Assembly (NCBI GenBank): GCA_903825945.1
Contig: CAIKCJ010000025.1
Span: 1-35,347 of the forward strand
Length of the DNA: 35,347 nucleotides
DNA from: an uncultured Actinomycetes bacterium
GTDB taxonomy: Bacteria > Actinomycetota > Actinomycetes > Nanopelagicales > Nanopelagicaceae
Direction: 5' to 3'
The notes under the pieces were generated by a model. It saw nothing but the letters and a program-made list of their open reading frames with translations, searched no databases and had not been told where the DNA came from. Shown piece after piece: positions 31,034 through 35,347 of the stretch; position 1 is the first letter of the stretch, and each line of letters starts with the position of its first letter. The position numbers were made by a program, and so were the translations under genes.

Positions 31034-33006
31034 TGAGCACAACTAACGCAACTCCAGGAGCACGCCCAGCTGGCGGTCGTCCGCCTATGGCTGTCGGTCG
31101 CGGCGGTCCAATGATGGGAATGACAGGCCCAGCAGCGAAATCCAAGGACTTCAAAGGTTCTCTAAAACGCCTGATGCGCGAAGTCGGCGAAGAACGTAAG
31201 ACTCTTTACTTGGTGCTGGCACTTATCAGCACAGCCGTAACCATTGGATCGTTCGGACCGAAGATCCTTGGCCATGCCACAAACGACATCTTTTATGGCT
31301 ATCTAGGACACAAACTTCCAGCTGGTGTGACAAAAGCACAGGCAGTGGCGGGGTTACGCGCACGCGGTCAGGGAACACTCGCGGATGTTCTGCAGAAGAG
31401 CGATGTTGTTCCAGGTAAGGGCATCGATTTCACGGCGATTAGCCACTGGATCTTCTTGGCTCTGGCGCTTTATGCAATCTCTTCACTATTCCTATGGTTA
31501 CAGCAATATCTCATGGCTGGTGTTACGCAAAAGACTGTATTTCGTCTACGCCGTCTAGCTGAAGAGAAGATCGGCCGTCTGCCACTGAGTTATTTCGATA
31601 CAACGTCACGTGGTGATCTACTTTCAAGAATTACAAACGATGTAGACAACATCTCTACCTCGATGCAGCAAGGTCTCTCACAGATTCTCAACGCAGTACT
31701 GACAGTTGTATCAGTACTAGCAATGATGATTTGGATCAGCCCAATTTTGGCGCTGGTCTCACTCATTGCAATTCCGCTATCAATGTTTGCATCGGTTCGC
31801 ATCGCAAAGGCATCCCAGAAGCAATTTATTGCACAATGGGATTGGACCGGAAAACTCAACGGCCATGTAGAAGAAATGCATACCGGTCATGCGCTAGTAA
31901 AAGTCTTTGGTCGTCGCAAACAAGCAATCGAAGATTTCGACGTTCTTAATGAGAATTTGTATGGATCTTCCTTTAATGCTCAATTTATGTCTGGAATCAT
32001 CCAGCCATCGACCCAGCTCATCTCAAACCTTATTTATGTAGGTATTTCGGTACTTGGCGGCTATCGCGTAGCGACAGGCACTATGTCACTCGGTGATGTG
32101 CAGGCATTTATTCAATATTCACGCCAATTCGGTATGCCACTAGCCCAGATCGCCGGCCTGATGAATACGGTCCAATCTGGTGTTGCATCAGCAGAACGTT
32201 TGTTTGAGTTGCTTGATGCACCTGAAGAAGCTCCAGATAAGCCAGACTCAACTCCAATCGGTCGTGCTACGGGTGCCATCGAATTCAAGAACGTCTCATT
32301 TAGATATGTCGAAGATCAACCACTGATCGAAGGATTTAATCTCAGCGTAAATCCTGGTCAGACAATCGCGATTGTTGGACCAACTGGTGCTGGTAAGACA
32401 ACGCTCGTTAACTTGATCATGCGTTTCTATGAGATCAATGGTGGTGAGATCACTCTTGATGGAATCAATACACGCGATATCACTCGTGATGATCTGCGTC
32501 ATCAATTTGGAATGGTGCTGCAAGATACCTGGCTCTTCACCGGAAGTATGCGCGAGAACATCGCATTTGGTTCGGCAGATCCAGATCATCAGAAGGTCGA
32601 GGCTGCTGCAAAGGCTGCCAACATCGATCACTTCTTGCGTGCCTTGCCACAGGGATACGACTCGCTGCTGACCGATGACAACGCCACTGTCTCCAATGGT
32701 GAGCGTCAACTTCTGACGATCGCTCGAGCATTTATGGCAGACCCAGCGATTTTGATCCTCGATGAAGCAACATCGTCGGTGGATACTCGTACCGAAGTAT
32801 TGGTTCAGCAAGCTATGGCAAAGCTTCGCGCCGGGCGCACCTCATTCGTTATTGCGCACAGACTTTCCACGATTCGCGATGCCGACATCATCTTGGTGAT
32901 GGATAAGGGCTCGCTGGTCGAGCAGGGAAATCACGAACAACTCATGGAGGCAAAGGGCTTCTATTACAATCTCTATGCGAGCCAGTTCGCATCAGCCATT
33001 GAGTAA
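31033..33006 (+). CDS. ABC exporter half-transporter with catalytic ATP site (heterodimer subunit 2)
   Basis: 657 residues from ATG 31033, with GGAGG 7 nt upstream. The 45-residue N-terminus is Gly/Pro/Arg-rich and disordered (GARPAGGRPPMAVGRGGPMM). Then six membrane helices with a long first extracytoplasmic loop (about 90-140; AQAVAGLRARGQGTLADVL), typical of TM288/BmrD-like partners. The ATPase has Walker A GPTGAGKTT, Walker B LILDEATSSVD with catalytic E578, and His in VIAHRLST. The signature is VSNGERQLL (S554-R558) instead of LSGGQ, which belongs to the degenerate site formed with subunit 1. The two chains thus show complementary degeneracy. In-frame starts from 30976 are inside the upstream gene and rejected. 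Confidence 0.92.
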   Translation: MSTTNATPGARPAGGRPPMAVGRGGPMMGMTGPAAKSKDFKGSLKRLMREVGEERKTLYLVLALISTAVTIGSFGPKILGHATNDIFYGYLGHKLPAGVTKAQAVAGLRARGQGTLADVLQKSDVVPGKGIDFTAISHWIFLALALYAISSLFLWLQQYLMAGVTQKTVFRLRRLAEEKIGRLPLSYFDTTSRGDLLSRITNDVDNISTSMQQGLSQILNAVLTVVSVLAMMIWISPILALVSLIAIPLSMFASVRIAKASQKQFIAQWDWTGKLNGHVEEMHTGHALVKVFGRRKQAIEDFDVLNENLYGSSFNAQFMSGIIQPSTQLISNLIYVGISVLGGYRVATGTMSLGDVQAFIQYSRQFGMPLAQIAGLMNTVQSGVASAERLFELLDAPEEAPDKPDSTPIGRATGAIEFKNVSFRYVEDQPLIEGFNLSVNPGQTIAIVGPTGAGKTTLVNLIMRFYEINGGEITLDGINTRDITRDDLRHQFGMVLQDTWLFTGSMRENIAFGSADPDHQKVEAAAKAANIDHFLRALPQGYDSLLTDDNATVSNGERQLLTIARAFMADPAILILDEATSSVDTRTEVLVQQAMAKLRAGRTSFVIAHRLSTIRDADIILVMDKGSLVEQGNHEQLMEAKGFYYNLYASQFASAIE

Positions 33007-33032
33007 CAACTCCTCTGTAGTTAGGAAATTCT

Positions 33033-33797
33033 CTGTATAAAGGCCTTAAAGTCGCGGTGGTTGTCCCAGCATTTAAAGAAGAGCTACATATCGGGGCAAC
33101 CATCCTTGGCATACCTGATTTCGTGGATTTGATCGTCGTTGTTGATGATGCAAGCCCAGATGGGACTTACCAGAAGGCCTTAGATATCCAGGAAGAGCTA
33201 GGTAGCGCAGGCAACCGCTTGATGATTGCTCGTATGCCAAAAAACCGCGGAGTTGGCGGCGCCATCATTCACGGACACAAGATTGCGTTGAGCGAGAAAT
33301 GTGATGTGAATGTTGTTATGGCTGGCGATGATCAGATGGATCCGGCGTATCTGCCAGCGCTCTTGGATCCAATCGCAGCAGGCAGCGCGGACTTCACTAA
33401 AGGTAATCGCTTCTTCTCGGTCGCAGCGCTGGAAGGAATGCCAAAATATCGAGTGATTGGTAATGCAGTACTAAGTTTTCTCACCAAGCTCTCCTCGGGT
33501 TATTGGCACATCTTTGATCCGCAGAATGGTTACACCGCTAGCACTGCCACCGCTCTGCGACGCATCCCACTAGAAAAAGTCGAAGAGCGCTACGATTTTG
33601 AGAACGACCTTCTTATTTGGTTATCCGCAACCAATGCACGAGTAGTCGATGTTGAGATTCCTGCGCGCTATGGAAGTGAGACCTCAACAATTGCGTTGGC
33701 ACCATTTATCTTTCGCGTTCTTCGCACTCTCACGCGTGGTTTTTATCGCCAGTTGTGGTGGAAAATTAGTGGCAAGAGTTCGCGAGCTATTGGCTAA
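33033..33797 (+). CDS. Family 2 glycosyltransferase (polyprenyl-phosphate-sugar synthase-like)
   Basis: 254 residues if started at CTG 33033, or 246 from GTG 33057. The GT-A fold is clear: VVVPAFKEE, VVVDDASPDGT (donor-site Asp pair), PKNRGVGGAIIHGH, MAGDDQMDP (metal-binding DxD-like) and GYTASTATAL. The strand KVAVVVPAF opens the fold and is conserved in relatives, usually after Y.GL; the codons LYKGLKVAV lie in frame upstream of the GTG. AGGA at 33023-33026 precedes CTG by 6 nt, while the GTG has no ribosome site, so the upstream non-canonical start is likely. The C-terminus lacks membrane helices. It probably transfers a sugar from a nucleotide donor to a lipid phosphate for the GT-C-like protein encoded next (TAATG overlap). 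Confidence 0.87.
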   Translation: MYKGLKVAVVVPAFKEELHIGATILGIPDFVDLIVVVDDASPDGTYQKALDIQEELGSAGNRLMIARMPKNRGVGGAIIHGHKIALSEKCDVNVVMAGDDQMDPAYLPALLDPIAAGSADFTKGNRFFSVAALEGMPKYRVIGNAVLSFLTKLSSGYWHIFDPQNGYTASTATALRRIPLEKVEERYDFENDLLIWLSATNARVVDVEIPARYGSETSTIALAPFIFRVLRTLTRGFYRQLWWKISGKSSRAIG

Positions 33798-35269
33798 TGA
33801 GTGCGCTACCTGCAGCTAAGCGTCGAATCTATCGCTTCTATCTGCCACTTACGCTAGCTCTTAGTTTCATCAATTTCTGGCGCCTGGGCTTTTATAGCGG
33901 TCGAGATGCATCTAAGCACGCCTTGATCGGTCTTTATACGGGCTTTCCCGGTCGCAACGGTGATCATATGTATTACACAAGTATGGCCATGCAATTTGCT
34001 GGTAAGAGTCTGTCGCAATCCTTGACTCAAGTGGCCGCAACATTTAAGGATTACCCGGCTCCTTCAATTGACTTAGTTCGCGGTTATCTCGATCCAGGAT
34101 TCGCTCCTCTTATTTATCCACGCCAAGTTCTTACGCAGTTTATGTCGTGGGGATATCGAATCTTTGGATCAAGTGGCCTTGGCATATCTACGCTTTTGAT
34201 TGGCGCAACCACAATCGCGCTGCTTATTCGATGGGTCTGGCGTGAGTGGGGAGTTGGCGCAGCATGGCTGACGCTTGCGCTGATTATGGCAAGCTCTATG
34301 TTTATCTGGTACTCAACCGGGCTATTTATTGAATCACCACTTCTTTTGATTGAAGTGATCTGGCTTTATTCGTTACCGATTTCCAAACATTTCGCGCACC
34401 ATCGTTATTGGTACTACGTCAACGTTCTGCTGATCGTGCTGATGGGATTTACTCGCCAGTCCCCACTGCTACCAATGGCGGTACTTGCTGGTGGATGGTT
34501 TGCGCAATTTTTGCAAAGAAAGAAAATTCGTAACAGTTGGTTTGGGATCATGCTATTGGGTGGGGCCACTGCGATCGCAACCTACTTTGTGACTAATGTG
34601 TGGGCTCCTTATTCACCTATTGGATTATCGAATACTCGCCATCCATCGCTGAGTGCTGGTGCAAAATACCTCTGGAACTTTTTAGCGACCGATCCAGTCA
34701 TCTGCCTGACGCTAGTCCTTGCGATATTTGCAGCGAGAAAAATAAATGATAAGACCCTGCTCTGGGTGGGGCTAGGCGCCTTCGTTTCCTGCGCGATCAA
34801 CGTATATTTGGCCACCGGTGAATATCGATATTGGAGCCCGCTCTTCATCTTTATCGCCCCGCTGGCTGGATATCAGCTGGCTCGGCTGATCAAGGCAACC
34901 AAGGAAATCCAGATCCCAGTCATCAAGCCAGCTAAGCCGTATCTAGCTCTCTATCTCACGCTCTTCATCTCGGTGATGATCGCTCTGAGCTCGCTCCTTT
35001 TCTATGGAAAAGGAGATGGGGCGACCCGAGCCACTGTGCCGGTCAACCAGATCTACCCAACCTCAAAAGTAAGCGGTTCTATTGGGTGCTACGGGCCTTC
35101 ACTTCGAATCTATCTGATCCAAAAAGGCAAGAAAGTGGCTGCTCTTGATGGCACAGCAATGGCAGCAAACCCTGGGATTACCAACACTCTTGGTGGGCCC
35201 GACCACGGACTTACCTACGAACCTTTGGCGAGATTTATTGCCCAATGTATGGCTGTGAGTGGCAGCTAG
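33797..35269 (+). CDS. Polytopic membrane protein, GT-C glycosyltransferase-like
   Basis: 490 residues with about ten to eleven membrane segments spread over 12-400 and a short extracytoplasmic C-terminal part (about 405-490). The first loop holds FPGRNGDHMYYTSMAMQFAG, where the acidic D/H pair after helix one is the usual GT-C active-site position. GLFIESPLLLIEVIWL and GEYRYWSPLFIFIAPLAGY (E/Y/R-rich loop) also resemble GT-C enzymes. Such proteins use lipid-linked sugars on the outer face of the membrane. The start overlaps the GT2 stop, so a GT2/GT-C pair building a surface glycan or glycolipid is inferred. No close family recognised. Confidence 0.8.
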   Translation: MSALPAAKRRIYRFYLPLTLALSFINFWRLGFYSGRDASKHALIGLYTGFPGRNGDHMYYTSMAMQFAGKSLSQSLTQVAATFKDYPAPSIDLVRGYLDPGFAPLIYPRQVLTQFMSWGYRIFGSSGLGISTLLIGATTIALLIRWVWREWGVGAAWLTLALIMASSMFIWYSTGLFIESPLLLIEVIWLYSLPISKHFAHHRYWYYVNVLLIVLMGFTRQSPLLPMAVLAGGWFAQFLQRKKIRNSWFGIMLLGGATAIATYFVTNVWAPYSPIGLSNTRHPSLSAGAKYLWNFLATDPVICLTLVLAIFAARKINDKTLLWVGLGAFVSCAINVYLATGEYRYWSPLFIFIAPLAGYQLARLIKATKEIQIPVIKPAKPYLALYLTLFISVMIALSSLLFYGKGDGATRATVPVNQIYPTSKVSGSIGCYGPSLRIYLIQKGKKVAALDGTAMAANPGITNTLGGPDHGLTYEPLARFIAQCMAVSGS

Positions 35270-35328
35270 GTTGTAAAGTCCGCGCTGTATCTGTTCACCC
35301 CTAGCCTCTTCGGATGCCCTCTCAAATC

Positions 35329-35334
35329 GGAGGT
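35329..35334 (+). promoter_or_regulatory. Ribosome-binding site of the next gene
   Basis: GGAGGT, a full Shine-Dalgarno, sits 6 nt before the ATG at 35341. Upstream, TTGTAA (35271-35276) and TATCTG (35288-35293) are a weak promoter candidate. Confidence 0.6.
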
Positions 35335-35340
35335 CCTTTA

Positions 35341-35347
35341 ATGGCAA
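35341..35347 (+). CDS. Start of a gene cut by the right edge
   Basis: ATG GCA A with a strong GGAGGT ribosome site 6 nt upstream. Only Met-Ala is readable, so no product can be named. Confidence 0.5.

Noticed and set aside
35099-35347. Minus-strand open frame at the right edge, about 82 codons
   Set aside because: It lies opposite the end of the GT-C-like gene and the ribosome site of the next gene; its composition is not protein-like and there is no start context.
1-35347. CRISPR array, prophage or insertion sequence
   Set aside because: No spaced repeat array, transposase, integrase or phage structural gene is visible anywhere in the window.

Overview
The window reads as chromosomal DNA of an actinobacterium with mid-range G+C. 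It shows frequent GTG/TTG starts, several genes with a -10-like box a few bases before the start codon (leaderless pattern), tight TAATG and GTGA gene couplings, a tRNA with encoded CCA, and small proteins of typically actinobacterial families (DUF6186-like, DUF6941-like, GTP-type PEP carboxykinase). A streamlined aquatic actinobacterium would fit, but that is an inference.

Left part (1-5164): a SOUL-type haem-binding protein cut by the window edge, an ABC-2 ATPase/permease pair, a 0.5 kb stretch with a decayed gene tail, then four minus-strand genes (DUF6941-like protein, DUF6186-like small membrane protein, unknown membrane protein, CPA2-type cation/proton antiporter). A tRNA-Thr(CGU) and a Phd/RelE toxin-antitoxin pair with a clear direct-repeat operator follow (5267-5912).

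Centre (5992-27240): about 21 kb of uptake and catabolic genes. It holds an aldehyde dehydrogenase of the succinate-semialdehyde type; a 2-oxo-acid dehydrogenase complex made of a fused E1 alpha-beta chain and an E2; two VOC proteins; a GntR/FCD regulator; a PRISE-like enone reductase; an SDR, three zinc-type MDR dehydrogenases and a beta-hydroxyacid dehydrogenase; a ribose-family (RbsABC-like) ABC importer whose ATPase is fused to a second permease; an XRE-cupin regulator; an M24 pita-bread enzyme with one metal ligand replaced; and an EboE-like TIM barrel. Together they suggest that a small, oxygen-rich, probably carbonyl or polyol compound is imported, oxidised or reduced several times, and fed as a 2-oxo acid into the E1/E2 complex. 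The substrate cannot be named from sequence. Candidate operators are visible: an ATTG-NATN-CAAT-like palindrome for GntR, a 20-bp palindrome with tandem 10-bp repeats before the SDR operon, and recurrent GTTAAC sites at three promoters.

Right part (27254-35347): GTP-dependent PEP carboxykinase on the minus strand, diverging from a heterodimeric ABC exporter pair with complementary ATP-site degeneracy, then a family 2 glycosyltransferase that may start at CTG, a polytopic GT-C-like membrane protein, and the first codons of another gene at the right edge.
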